From: JBDRCC01 sp043822065 [NCBI: archaeon]
GTDB lineage: Archaea; Undinarchaeota; CAZHTU01
Direction: 5' to 3'
Length of the DNA: 25,130 nt
NCBI GenBank assembly: GCA_043822065.1
Contig: JBDRCC010000008.1
Coordinates: 1-25,130 of the forward strand
Shown here: positions 17,786 through 25,130 of the stretch, piece by piece
How the letters are laid out: each line of letters opens with the position of its first letter
Numbering within the stretch: the stretch's first letter is position 1
Translations under genes and position numbers: made by a program
Notes under the pieces: generated by a model
Told to the model about the DNA's origin: nothing
Databases searched by the model: none
Seen by the model: only the letters and a program-made list of their open reading frames with translations

Positions 17786-17821
17786 GGGCGTGACTACTTA
17801 GTAGTCCGCCTTAAATTAAAT
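17786..17821 (-). promoter_or_regulatory. TATA box and hairpin upstream of tRNA-Leu
   Basis: On the minus strand a TATA-like TTTAATTTAA (17811-17820) is followed by an inverted repeat: GGCGGACTAC, loop TAA, GTAGTC-A-CGCC (17787-17810, one bulged base). The repeat sits between the TATA box and the tRNA, near the predicted transcription start about 10 nt before the tRNA. It could also act as terminator of the secreted-protein gene that ends at 17825. Confidence 0.5.
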
Positions 17822-17824
17822 AGT

Positions 17825-18187
17825 TTATCCAGTCTGCTGGCACCTGCTCTTGAATCCCACTGAGCAGAGCATTCTCCTGAACCCGTTTGGCTCGTCGGCT
17901 GAGCCCTGCTGCGACTCCTGGAAGGCATTCTGGCTTCCATTTTGGCTTTCTGAGTCTCCCTTGCCAAACATGTTCCTGAAGAAGTTCGAAAACCTCTCCC
18001 TAAGCCTTGTCTGCTCCTGTGTTTGGGTCTGAGTGCCGTCTTGGCCTGAGCCGCCTGAGCCTTGGGCTCCATTTTCCAGTGAGAGGGTCGTGGATTGGTC
18101 ACTCCCGTATCCTGCGTTTCCTCCCTGTTCTGCGAGGGCCGCCGGCAGCGCTAACAGGAGCGCAAATACAATAACTGCTGTTTTCAT
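17825..18187 (-). CDS. Small secreted, glutamine/glycine/serine-rich protein
   Basis: From ATG 18187 the product has 120 residues. This start is preferred because AGGTGAT, complementary to the 16S 3' end, lies 4 nt upstream; ATG 18193 and GTG 18196 are in-frame alternatives. It has a clear signal peptide (MKTAVIVFALLLALPAALAE), then a low-complexity linker rich in Gly, Ser, Gln and Thr (QTQTQEQTR), a short amphipathic segment RERFSNFFRNMFGKGD, and two cysteines near the end (MLCSVGFKSRCQQ). No family recognised. It lies on the same strand between tRNA-Glu (24 nt upstream) and tRNA-Leu, leaving no room for its own promoter. It is therefore probably transcribed with the tRNAs. Confidence 0.75.
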   Translation of the reverse strand: MKTAVIVFALLLALPAALAEQGGNAGYGSDQSTTLSLENGAQGSGGSGQDGTQTQTQEQTRLRERFSNFFRNMFGKGDSESQNGSQNAFQESQQGSADEPNGFRRMLCSVGFKSRCQQTG

Positions 18188-18210
18188 TCGCATCACCTTT
18201 TTTTGTTGGA

Positions 18211-18285
18211 TGCCCCGGACGGAATTTGAATCCGTGTCGTGGCCTCGAGAGGGCCAAATGCTTGACCGGTCTACACCACCGGGGC
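18211..18285 (-). tRNA. tRNA-Glu(CTC)
   Basis: Acceptor GCCCCGG/CCGGGGC with A73. The anticodon stem TGGCC/GGCCA closes loop CTCTCGA, anticodon CTC. The T arm is ACGGA/TCCGT. No intron and no encoded CCA. It lies 4 nt downstream of tRNA-Asn, so they share a transcript. Confidence 0.96.
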
Positions 18286-18289
18286 ATAG

Positions 18290-18363
18290 CGCGCCTGGGC
18301 GGATTTGAACCGCCGACCGTCCGGTTAACAGCCGGGTACTCTACCAGTCTGAGCTACAGGCGC
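18290..18363 (-). tRNA. tRNA-Asn(GTT)
   Basis: Acceptor GCGCCTG/CAGGCGC with G73, as usual for asparagine. The anticodon loop is CTGTTAA, anticodon GTT; the stem has four good pairs and a C-A mismatch at 27-43. The T arm is GGCGG/CCGCC. No intron. The first 15 nt of the gene plus one flanking base pair are found again 77 bp upstream. Confidence 0.93.
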
Positions 18364-18364
18364 A

Positions 18365-18503
18365 GCTTTACAGTCCTTTGCGTTTCCCGTATTCTTTGCA
18401 TCAGCTTTCTTTATAAGAAAGCTGACTGAGCTACAGGCGCATTTTTGCAGCTCTTTGCATACGCAAAGCTGTGCAGAGTAGATATGCTCGTTTTCTTATA
18501 AAC
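18365..18503 (-). repeat. tRNA-Asn upstream region with a duplicated tRNA 5' end and two TATA boxes
   Basis: The 16-bp segment 18349-18364 (tRNA-Asn 5' end) recurs exactly at 18426-18441, 77 bp upstream. Each copy has a TATA-like box: TTTATAAG at 18410-18417 (plus-strand reading, 50 nt from the real tRNA) and TTATAAAC at 18496-18503 (58 nt from the truncated copy). The proximal box is the centre of a perfect inverted repeat with 10-bp arms and a 3-nt loop (18402-18424). The motif CTTTGCRT occurs at 18376-18383 and 18394-18401, and as CTTTGCAT joined to an inverted copy at 18453-18468. The distal box starts 7 nt past the top6A stop. Confidence 0.7.
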
Positions 18504-18510
18504 TTATCCG

Positions 18511-19644
18511 TTACGGCAGCCAGTCCTCGTTCTTTATCTTTTCTGGGAGGTACTCCTCCGAGACGAATTCGAGGGACTTGTTTGCGAGCGCCTGCTGCTC
18601 TATCCTCAGCCCCATTGTCATCATCTTCTTCAGCTCATCCTGCCAGTGCTTGTTCTGGAACCACGGGTACTTGAGCTCCTCACGTATCCTCTTCTTGTCG
18701 AGCTCCTTGAGCCTTTCAGTGACGTTCTGGAGCTTGTAGTTCTCGATGTCGTCCATCCGCATCCCGATGAACTTGCACTCCGGCGTGCCGAGCTGGTCGG
18801 AGAGGTAGGCAAGGTTTATCGAGCCCATCTTTATGACCGAGTATATGTAGTACCCATAGGGGTCCCCGTCCGTGAAAACGATTATCGGCATCTTCTTTTC
18901 TTCGCTCAGCTTGTGTATGAGCCGCCTTATGCCCCTTGACGCCTGCCCTTGGGTAGCAAGGAGTATCGCCTTGTTCTTCTCGGCGAACTTTTCCTCTATC
19001 AGCCGCTCAAACATGGCGGCGGTCTCTATCACGAGGGCGTACTTCGCCTTGACCGACTTTATCTCGAGCTCCTCGACGTTTGAGGGAATGCCCCATCCGC
19101 CCCTCCCGAGCTTCGAGCAGTCTATCTTGTCCTTGCCGTCCTTAATGACAATGTCTCCGTACAGGTAGCCCTTCCTGTCCGCAGATATGTTGAGCCTTTC
19201 CCGCAGGGTGTCGAGCATCCGCTCAAGGTCCTCTATGCACGGGTCTGACTCCTCCTGCCCCTCGAATGTGTTATCGTTCGTGCTTCCGAGGGTGTGCTTT
19301 AGCTGGTAGTAGACCTCCCTGATGCTTGCGTGCTTGTTCGCGTCAACAAGCCTTTTGGCGAGCGACGCTACGAGGACTGTCTGCATGAACTTCCGCGCGT
19401 GCGCGACGTTCATGAAATGCCGGTAGGAGTATTTGTTTCCGAGCTTCAGCAGCCTCTCCTTGGTGTCGAAATAGACGTTGTTCAGCCCCCGCATGGGTAT
19501 CCTTAGTGCCGGGTCCTTCTGCTGCGAAAACGAGTCGACTACTGTCTTGCCCATAGTCGTTATCTTGCCAGAGACGTCCTTCCCAGTGTAAATCGCCTTT
19601 GTCTTCTTCACTCCAGCCGCCTTCTGTATTTTCGACGTTGCCAT
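18511..19644 (-). CDS. top6A: DNA topoisomerase VI subunit A
   Basis: A 377-residue protein matching the Spo11/Top6A family over its full length. The winged-helix catalytic region has [10 protein letters not shown] (109-118), in which the second tyrosine (Y113) is the expected nucleophile that forms the DNA-protein link. The Toprim domain follows: [11 protein letters not shown] with E207, and [10 protein letters not shown] with D259 and D261 for Mg2+. With subunit B it makes the ATP-dependent type IIB enzyme that relaxes supercoils and separates replicated DNA in archaea. Its ATG directly follows the top6B stop. The gene is GC-rich, like top6B, with no sign of transfer. Confidence 0.97.
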   Translation of the reverse strand: MATSKIQKAAGVKKTKAIYTGKDVSGKITTMGKTVVDSFSQQKDPALRIPMRGLNNVYFDTKERLLKLGNKYSYRHFMNVAHARKFMQTVLVASLAKRLVDANKHASIREVYYQLKHTLGSTNDNTFEGQEESDPCIEDLERMLDTLRERLNISADRKGYLYGDIVIKDGKDKIDCSKLGRGGWGIPSNVEELEIKSVKAKYALVIETAAMFERLIEEKFAEKNKAILLATQGQASRGIRRLIHKLSEEKKMPIIVFTDGDPYGYYIYSVIKMGSINLAYLSDQLGTPECKFIGMRMDDIENYKLQNVTERLKELDKKRIREELKYPWFQNKHWQDELKKMMTMGLRIEQQALANKSLEFVSEEYLPEKIKNEDWLP

Positions 19645-21414
19645 TTACTCATCGCCTCCGCCGTTTTCTTCCTCATCCTCTGAGAACTCTTCCTTTTTCC
19701 CCCTGCCTGCATTTTCCTTAGTGCCTGGTATAAGCTCCATCATCTTCTGCTTGCTGGTGTCTATCTCCCGTTGATCCTCGATTGTCAGCCCTGGCCCCCT
19801 CTCCTTCGCCATCTTCGTCGGGACTGCCTTCGACTTGAGGTCCTCCAGGCTTCCGAACCGCTTCTCCGCGAGGGTGTCTATGCTGCTGAGTATCTTCTTC
19901 TCCGGCTTGCCGGTTATCTCCGCCAGCGCCCTGGCTACCTCCTTTCCGTAGGCGTCTATTGTGACCCTCTTGGATATCTTATCTTTCGCCCTGTACTTCG
20001 ACCTGAGGTGCGCTCCAAGCTGGCGCCCGCACTCCTGCAGGGCAAGCTTCATCTCGTCTATTATCTCAGGGTAATTGGCTATGGCCTCCTTGGACTCCGA
20101 GGTGTACGGCACCCACACCGACGCCATGTGCACCGCTACTACGATGGGGCCCTTCGGCACTCCGCGCCCGCCCGTTTGATTGAGCCCATACCGCTTCCAG
20201 TTAGTCTCCGATACTGCAGCGGTGACTGCGCAGCCGCTCTTCTGGTAGAGCAGGGGCACCTTGTTTGCGTACCTCATTATCTTGGCTTCCGTGAGCGACT
20301 TCTCGTCATCGTCCCTTTCAGTCCTGTCAATCTCGCCGCCCCAGGCAATTCCTGCCTCTATCTGGAACGGGTATCCGCGGTAGACTGCCGGCGGCCTTGT
20401 TACTGCGGCGACAAACTCTGCCTCTATCTCCTTTTTAAGCCCTGCTTCAACGCCGCCCTTACCTATCGGGGAGAGGCAGTCAGTCGGCGGGGACATGAGC
20501 TGCGCCCCCTGCATCGCAAGAAGCAGGCGCTCTGACTCGTCCCTGCTGAATTTCCTTGGCTGGACCTGCGGGTCAACCTGCGCCTCTTTGCATATCTTTG
20601 TTATTGACGTTGAGCCCATTCTTGAGAACTCGTTGGAGAGGAAAGACCTGAGGTTTCTCGCCTTGCTTTCGCGCATCATGCGCATCAGTATGCCGAGCTC
20701 TATGCCGTGCGGGTGCGGCTTAATCTGCTTCGGCATCTTGGGCAGGCTGTCCATCGCCCGCTTGTAGAGTATCTTAGTCCCGTCCGGCTCCTTGAACGTT
20801 ATTTCGGCGTACGGGTTCATTATCGCGACCTGCCTAAGGAACTCATAGGGCGAGTGGTGCGTCTTGACGTACTTCCCGACGAGCTCCATCTCAACCCGCG
20901 TCCCGTGCTTTGCCCAGTTCTTGACGGTCTCTTCTTTGGTTATGGTAGGCCTGTTCTTCTTGGTGTCAATCAGCAGTTCATAATACTGGGCTTCCTTGTC
21001 GCTGTCCGTCCTGGAGTAAACCTTAGTTGATTTGCCCGTTGTCAGCTGGGAGTAAAGGACGGAGGCAGATATGCCAATCCCCTGCTGCCCGCGCGACTGC
21101 TTGAGCCTGTGGAACTTTGAACCGTAGAGGAGCTGCCCGAACACCCTGGTTATGTGGTCCTTCTTGATTCCGGGGCCGTTGTCCTCGACAGAGACCTTGA
21201 ACCTGTCCTCCCTTACCTGCTCTATGTCGACCTTGACATCCGGGAGTATCCTCGCCTCTTCGCAGGCGTCAAGCGAGTTGTCAACCGCCTCCTTGACCAC
21301 GGTAATGAGCGCTTTTTGCGGGTTGTCGAATCCAAGGAGGTGCCTGTTCTTCTCAAAGAATTCTGAGATTGCGATCTCCTTCATTTCCGATGCCATCTCT
21401 TCCGCGCTTCCCAT
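19645..21414 (-). CDS. top6B: DNA topoisomerase VI subunit B
   Basis: A 589-residue protein with an N-terminal GHKL ATPase: E42 and N46 in VKEAVDNSLDACEEA (catalytic base and Mg2+), DNGPG at 78-82, and SRGQQGIGIS at 107-116 for nucleotide contact. The H2TH and transducer domains follow, including RGVPKGPIVVAVHMAS and PYTSESKEAI. The last 50 residues form an acidic tail (EEFSEDEEENGGGDE). ATP binding closes the B dimer and drives strand passage by the A subunit. ATG 21414 lies one base after the KH gene stop; ATG 21396 is a possible alternative start. The operon order B then A is the common archaeal one. Confidence 0.97.
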   Translation of the reverse strand: MGSAEEMASEMKEIAISEFFEKNRHLLGFDNPQKALITVVKEAVDNSLDACEEARILPDVKVDIEQVREDRFKVSVEDNGPGIKKDHITRVFGQLLYGSKFHRLKQSRGQQGIGISASVLYSQLTTGKSTKVYSRTDSDKEAQYYELLIDTKKNRPTITKEETVKNWAKHGTRVEMELVGKYVKTHHSPYEFLRQVAIMNPYAEITFKEPDGTKILYKRAMDSLPKMPKQIKPHPHGIELGILMRMMRESKARNLRSFLSNEFSRMGSTSITKICKEAQVDPQVQPRKFSRDESERLLLAMQGAQLMSPPTDCLSPIGKGGVEAGLKKEIEAEFVAAVTRPPAVYRGYPFQIEAGIAWGGEIDRTERDDDEKSLTEAKIMRYANKVPLLYQKSGCAVTAAVSETNWKRYGLNQTGGRGVPKGPIVVAVHMASVWVPYTSESKEAIANYPEIIDEMKLALQECGRQLGAHLRSKYRAKDKISKRVTIDAYGKEVARALAEITGKPEKKILSSIDTLAEKRFGSLEDLKSKAVPTKMAKERGPGLTIEDQREIDTSKQKMMELIPGTKENAGRGKKEEFSEDEEENGGGDE

Positions 21415-21415
21415 C

Positions 21416-21928
21416 TTATACTGTGCTCCTTTGCAGGAACCGCATTACGGTCGAGTGCTCCTGCCCGTTTCCAAGCCGTGTGACTGCTTCCCTTGCGGTG
21501 GCGACGTCCTCAATCTTCCCTATTATGCCGACCGTTTTTCCGTATATCACTATGTTTGTGCTTGTCATCTCCTCTATGCGCTCCTTCGCCTTTCCGTCCC
21601 GCCCGATTATCCGCCCCCGTATCCTGTCGAGGTGCTGGGGCTGGACGAACTCCGTGAGCTCTACAAGCTCAAGGACGCAGTCTGGCTCCTCCGATATCCT
21701 CATCGCGGTCTCCGGGTTGAAGCCGCGCGCAATCGCCTTTACGATGTCCCGCGCCTTCCACTCGCCTAGCGGGTCCCTTGCGTTTTCCTTTCGCCGGATG
21801 GAGACTATCCCCGTCTCACTGTTTATAGTTAAGATTGTTTCGGTGTTTGCCTCTATTTGCCCCTTCGTGGCGCCGTCGGTCCCTATCAGGACGGCAATCC
21901 GGTCCTTTGGAACCCTGACGTCTTCCAT
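21416..21928 (-). CDS. Two-KH-domain RNA-binding protein (archaeal Dim2/Pno1-like)
   Basis: A 170-residue protein with two KH modules: the first has IGTDGATKGQIE (15-26, GxxG loop TDGA region), the second has RIIGRDGKAKERIEE (106-120). Between them lies ARDIVKAIARGFNPETAMRI, typical of the archaeal homologue of eukaryotic Dim2/Pno1 (Krr1-like). That family binds the 3' end of small-subunit rRNA during maturation and works with the Nob1 endonuclease; transfer to this protein is inference from strong similarity. It is the first gene of the operon with top6B and top6A. A minus-strand TATA-like TTATTTAAAG (22007-22016) would give a 58-nt leader containing a perfect palindrome. Confidence 0.9.
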   Translation of the reverse strand: MEDVRVPKDRIAVLIGTDGATKGQIEANTETILTINSETGIVSIRRKENARDPLGEWKARDIVKAIARGFNPETAMRISEEPDCVLELVELTEFVQPQHLDRIRGRIIGRDGKAKERIEEMTSTNIVIYGKTVGIIGKIEDVATAREAVTRLGNGQEHSTVMRFLQRSTV

Positions 21929-21953
21929 CTTTTTTTGTATCCTATTTCTCCCT

Positions 21954-21970
21954 AGAAATCATTGATTTCT
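21954..21970. promoter_or_regulatory. 17-bp palindrome in the leader of the KH-top6B-top6A operon
   Basis: AGAAATCA, a single T, then TGATTTCT is a perfect inverted repeat 26-42 nt before the KH start codon. It may be a protein operator, or an RNA hairpin in the 5' leader if the TATA at 22007-22016 is used. Confidence 0.5.
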
Positions 21971-22028
21971 CGAGGAAAATCCATCCAAATTAGTAATGGC
22001 TTCTGCCTTTAAATAACTTATGCCGGCG

Positions 22029-24689
22029 CTATCTCTGCCTTGAAAAAATGTAAAATCCTACTAGGGGAATGACCAAAACCGCAGCCAAAATCACTGCCCA
22101 GCTGCTCATTTTAGCCCCCATTTCGGCGGCCGCCAGCTCCTGCTGGGCTGCAGCTTCTGGGTCGATTTCCATCCGCCTTGTAGCAATCTCCACCCCGTCT
22201 GCTTCCACCTTGACCGCCAGCGGGTCTCCTGGGTACTCGTAAATGGTCGCCTCCCCCCTCTGGTTGGTAGTTGCCCGTATCACCGCGCCGGTGGATGTTA
22301 TGAGCGCGACTTCGATGTTTTCGACCGGACTCCCGAACCTGTCCGTGACCGTGATCACAATCGGCGGCCTTCCGCTCCCCGTAGCCGTTGCGTACCTTAT
22401 GTTTATGCCTGCTGCGTTAATCTCGACGCTTGGCGCCGAGGATGTCGTCATCGGCGGACCCCCCGAATCAACGGTCTCCTCCGGTTGCTCTACTGCCGGC
22501 GCAACAACTTTCTTAGTGATTATCTGCGGTGTGATGAATTCCGTTGGTGCGGCGCATGCCGAGTCGTCGAGATAGGTTTCTCCCGAGTCACAGTACCCGT
22601 CGCCGGAATACGTTGAAGTCGCCCTGCAAACCGAGTGGACGCAGTACCTCTCACAGTCCGAGTCGTCCGAGCATGGGCTTAGGTTATACGAGATGTCGAG
22701 CAGGCTCAAAACCAGCCTGCCTGCGCTTCCCGAGCTTACGTTGATGTAGACTGCATCACAGTACCCATCTGAGTCCGAATCCGTGCAGTTTGAAGCTATC
22801 TGCGTCAGAGCCGAAGTGAAATCTACTGCCGGGGGCAGGATAGTGTAGTTTAGCTCCCCAGTGTAGTTAACATCAATACTGCCATCATTGCCAACATCTA
22901 TGCCAATGTTCCGTGGATAGCTGTCAGGCATGCCTGTGTAATTATAGGATAGCAGGCGCAATTTGTAGTATAACCCGTCGGTTTCCCCTGCCACTATAAA
23001 CGCCTTTATGTTTCCATCCTCAAACGAGCTGACTGCAGAGATCCCTATTGACTCATTGGCAAACGCAGGGTAGGTGCGGTTCTCAAGGAAGAAGCCCCCG
23101 TTCGTGTAGTTCAGCACCGCTGCGTGCATCACATTGCCGCCAAGCTCCCCGCCATACCCAGCGGCGAAAAGCTTTGTATTCCCATTTAAAACATAAGTAT
23201 CTACGGAAAATAAGTTGTCGTAGCTCGCTGCAGTCAGGTCAACTATGGTGTAGTTCTCAAGGGTCACGGCCCCTCCTGAATAATTGAAGGCGGCAAGGAA
23301 CGAATTGGTGCCAGGCTTGGTCCCGTCTGACAGGGTGCCTGCCACAAATAGCTTTACCACTCCGCCGCTTTCCCTCTGGGTGATGGAATACGGAATGTCT
23401 TGGACATCCAGGTCGTAATAGTCAACACTCTCCTCGTAAAGATGGCAGTCCGTATAGTTGTAAACTGACAAGTAGGTATCATCCGCAGTGCAGTCAGATT
23501 GTGAAACTACGAAGACCTTGGTCCCTGTTTCCCCAACATAAGTCGCGTGTGACGCTGGGTAGTCGTTGCTCCCGCCGCCGTCGCAGAGGTCCCTGAATGT
23601 TATGTTTTCCCTGTACAGCATGCCGTCTGTGTAATTATAAACTGCGAGGAAGACATCCGCCCCGGTGTCTGCATTGTCTGCCGACCCGGATACAAAAACC
23701 TTAAGGCTGCCGTCGACAATGACTGCAGATACGTCCTTTGCGTAGTCAGTCGAGTAATTGTAGTCCTCGAACGTGTAATTCTCGACGTACAGCCGCCCGC
23801 CAGTGTAGTTGAGAGCTATAACTGTGATATCATCACCCGTCTCAGTATGGGTGATTTGCCCTGCGGCGAAGACCCTTACTATGCCGCCCACCTCTATGGC
23901 GTCAACAGCATTCCCGTAGTCATCCACATCAGGAGATCCCTGAACTGTGAAGTTCTCAATATAGGTATTTCCGCCTGTGTAGTTCAGGACTCCAACAATA
24001 GCGTCCAATGAGCTTGTTGAATTAATTAAATTATTCCCGTAGCCGGTTACAAAAATCTTCGTGTTCCCGCCCACGTTCAGCAGTTTGCTTCTCTGCCCAT
24101 CCGTCCCTACCTTCCAGACGTCGTTTGCCGTGCGGTTCATCTCCTCCAGCTGCCCTTCCCCTCCAATGCCGACTGAAAAGCCATAAAGGCTGAGTTTAGC
24201 GGAAACAACGCTCGCAAGGCTGCGCACCTTTAGGTATGTCGAGGCGTCAGTCCCGGCTGCCGTGAAGTCTATCTCATAGAACGTGTTGTTGCTATCTGCG
24301 AACGGGTCCTGGGACCACCAGCCGTCATTGCACCAGTACGTGCCTGTCTTTGCGTCAGCATAATCCCTAGTGAACAAGCCGTAAGCCCGGTTTACCAGTA
24401 TGTTCGCGCTGCTGTGCACCGGGCAGGTGTATGAGTCGTTTACGCAGTACTGGTAGCCCTGCAGGTCATATCTGCACGCGCCACTGCCGCAGTCGCTTGT
24501 GAAATTGCAGCTCTCAAGGCGCCAGACTGGCAATGTTACTGGGCCAGGCGGGGCAGCCATGCCGCTCGGGCCTGCAAATTCAACCCCAGGGATTAAAACT
24601 ACCGCCAATCCCAATAAAATAACTAAGGATGCAAATATTAGTGTGAAACTAATCCTCTCAAACATCATCTTCCTTCCAGCATCTGCCAT
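22029..24689 (-). CDS. Cell-surface protein with a predicted seven-bladed propeller and C-terminal anchor
   Basis: An 886-residue secreted protein. Residues 11-35 are a signal anchor. Residues 60-130 contain a cysteine module (CNFTSDCGSGACRYDLQGYQ, then further Cys pairs). Residues about 208-590 hold seven repeats of about 55-60 residues, each with a K-x-F-V/A-x-G strand and a later (Y/F/L)NY(T/S)-G/D strand; this fits a beta-propeller. Nearly every repeat has an N-glycosylation sequon. Next come a DVGNDGSIDV module (598-607), a DSDSDGYC region, and a cysteine-rich C-S-D-D-S-D-C element (673-712). The last 130 residues are an Ig-like or carboxypeptidase-regulatory-like domain, then a membrane helix (862-882) and basic end (SRQR). 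The TATA at 24713-24720 makes it leaderless. Likely an S-layer or adhesion protein. Confidence 0.85.
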   Translation of the reverse strand: MADAGRKMMFERISFTLIFASLVILLGLAVVLIPGVEFAGPSGMAAPPGPVTLPVWRLESCNFTSDCGSGACRYDLQGYQYCVNDSYTCPVHSSANILVNRAYGLFTRDYADAKTGTYWCNDGWWSQDPFADSNNTFYEIDFTAAGTDASTYLKVRSLASVVSAKLSLYGFSVGIGGEGQLEEMNRTANDVWKVGTDGQRSKLLNVGGNTKIFVTGYGNNLINSTSSLDAIVGVLNYTGGNTYIENFTVQGSPDVDDYGNAVDAIEVGGIVRVFAAGQITHTETGDDITVIALNYTGGRLYVENYTFEDYNYSTDYAKDVSAVIVDGSLKVFVSGSADNADTGADVFLAVYNYTDGMLYRENITFRDLCDGGGSNDYPASHATYVGETGTKVFVVSQSDCTADDTYLSVYNYTDCHLYEESVDYYDLDVQDIPYSITQRESGGVVKLFVAGTLSDGTKPGTNSFLAAFNYSGGAVTLENYTIVDLTAASYDNLFSVDTYVLNGNTKLFAAGYGGELGGNVMHAAVLNYTNGGFFLENRTYPAFANESIGISAVSSFEDGNIKAFIVAGETDGLYYKLRLLSYNYTGMPDSYPRNIGIDVGNDGSIDVNYTGELNYTILPPAVDFTSALTQIASNCTDSDSDGYCDAVYINVSSGSAGRLVLSLLDISYNLSPCSDDSDCERYCVHSVCRATSTYSGDGYCDSGETYLDDSACAAPTEFITPQIITKKVVAPAVEQPEETVDSGGPPMTTSSAPSVEINAAGINIRYATATGSGRPPIVITVTDRFGSPVENIEVALITSTGAVIRATTNQRGEATIYEYPGDPLAVKVEADGVEIATRRMEIDPEAAAQQELAAAEMGAKMSSWAVILAAVLVIPLVGFYIFSRQR

Positions 24690-24712
24690 CCTCTAGTTAT
24701 ACTATACTCGCC

Positions 24713-24720
24713 AGTATAAA
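24713..24720 (-). promoter_or_regulatory. TATA box of the large surface-protein gene
   Basis: On the minus strand TTTATACT in an AT-rich stretch is centred about 27 nt before the ATG at 24689. Transcription would start at or next to the start codon. Confidence 0.55.
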
Positions 24721-24733
24721 AACCTTTTTTCCA

Positions 24734-25130
24734 TTATCTCTTCTTTGAAAATACGTAGAATCCTATTGCAGGTATTAGCAAAATCACTACGATAAGCACG
24801 GTCCAGCTCCCCATCCGTTGGCTGACTTCCGCCGCCCTGATGCCCTCCGCAGCCGCCTCTTCTGGCGTCGAAACCCTCTGGGTGGCTATCTCCACCCCGC
24901 CAGCTTCGACCTTTACCGACAGCGGGTCTCCCGGGTACTCGTAAACCGTCGCCTCACCGAACTTGTTTGTTGATGCCCGTATCACAGCCCCAGTCGAGGT
25001 TATGAGTGCGACTTCGACGTTCTCAAGAGGCTCGCCCTTCGTGTTCGTTACGCTCATTATCACTTCTCCTCTCGAGCCTATCTTAACCGTAAGCACTACG
25101 CCCGTGTCTTTAAGGGCTTGCGACGTCCAG
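24734..25130 (-). CDS. C-terminal part of a second surface protein with the same anchor cassette
   Basis: The reading frame is open to the right edge of the window, so the 5' part of the gene is missing; the GTG at 25096 is inside the gene and is not the start. The 131 visible residues align with the last 130 of the downstream 886-residue protein: VALITSTGAVIRA is identical, followed by GEAT-I/V-YEYPGDPL and VKVEA-x-GVEIAT, an Ala/Glu-rich linker, a membrane helix and a basic tail (SKKR). The domain resembles Ig-like or carboxypeptidase-regulatory folds used as surface stalks. This is a tandem paralogue, or a protein sharing a duplicated anchor module. Rest of the protein unknown. Confidence 0.85.
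   Translation of the reverse strand, partial: WTSQALKDTGVVLTVKIGSRGEVIMSVTNTKGEPLENVEVALITSTGAVIRASTNKFGEATVYEYPGDPLSVKVEAGGVEIATQRVSTPEEAAAEGIRAAEVSQRMGSWTVLIVVILLIPAIGFYVFSKKR

Noticed and set aside
19771-20535. A 254-codon plus-strand frame opposite top6B
   Set aside because: It is antisense to a fully conserved gene and its translation has no motif; it is a result of GC-rich codon use on the other strand.

Overview
The window is a piece of an archaeal chromosome. The evidence is a complete archaeal-type rRNA operon (16S, tRNA-Ala, 23S) with bulge-helix-bulge style processing stems, two tRNA genes with short introns at the canonical 37/38 site, both subunits of DNA topoisomerase VI, a two-KH ribosome-maturation protein, an HTH_10 regulator, and many genes whose start codon lies about 26 nt downstream of a TATA-like box, as in leaderless archaeal transcripts. 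The lineage cannot be fixed without a search. The linked tRNA-Ala points to a euryarchaeote or a DPANN-type lineage, and the 16S carries single differences from the standard archaeal 344 and 915 primer sites.

Layout. 1-1.33 kb (minus strand) is AT-rich: a membrane protein cut by the window edge and a HEPN-domain protein. 1.38-6.9 kb is the rRNA operon on the minus strand, read 16S (6580 to 5108), tRNA-Ala with intron, a double zinc-ribbon protein gene lying inside the spacer, then 23S (4392 to 1443). 6.9-10.2 kb holds two polytopic membrane proteins that may be paralogues, a sensor-like membrane domain with a small soluble partner, and an HTH_10 regulator. 10.2-11.5 kb is an AT-rich radical SAM gene next to a PspC gene. 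11.5-13.9 kb (plus strand) is a CPA2-type cation/proton antiporter overlapping a PhoU/DUF47 gene, then a secreted phospholipase D-type nuclease. 13.9-15.5 kb has a pair of small membrane-associated genes diverging from a SpoIIM-family protein. 15.5-18.4 kb holds tRNA-His, a small membrane protein, a HAD hydrolase with a methyltransferase, tRNA-Leu, a small secreted protein, tRNA-Glu and tRNA-Asn. 18.5-21.9 kb is a tight minus-strand operon: KH protein, top6B, top6A. 22.0-25.1 kb holds two cell-surface proteins in tandem that share a C-terminal membrane-anchor cassette.

The most unusual observations are: (1) a protein-coding gene inside the tRNA-Ala/23S spacer of the rRNA operon; (2) upstream of both tRNA-His and tRNA-Asn, an exact 16-20 nt copy of the tRNA's own 5' end, each copy with its own TATA-like box at nearly the same distance, as if promoter plus tRNA 5' end had been duplicated in tandem at two separate loci; (3) a small secreted-protein gene lying between tRNA genes with no room for its own promoter; and (4) a predicted seven-bladed, heavily N-glycosylated surface propeller next to a second protein with the same anchor.
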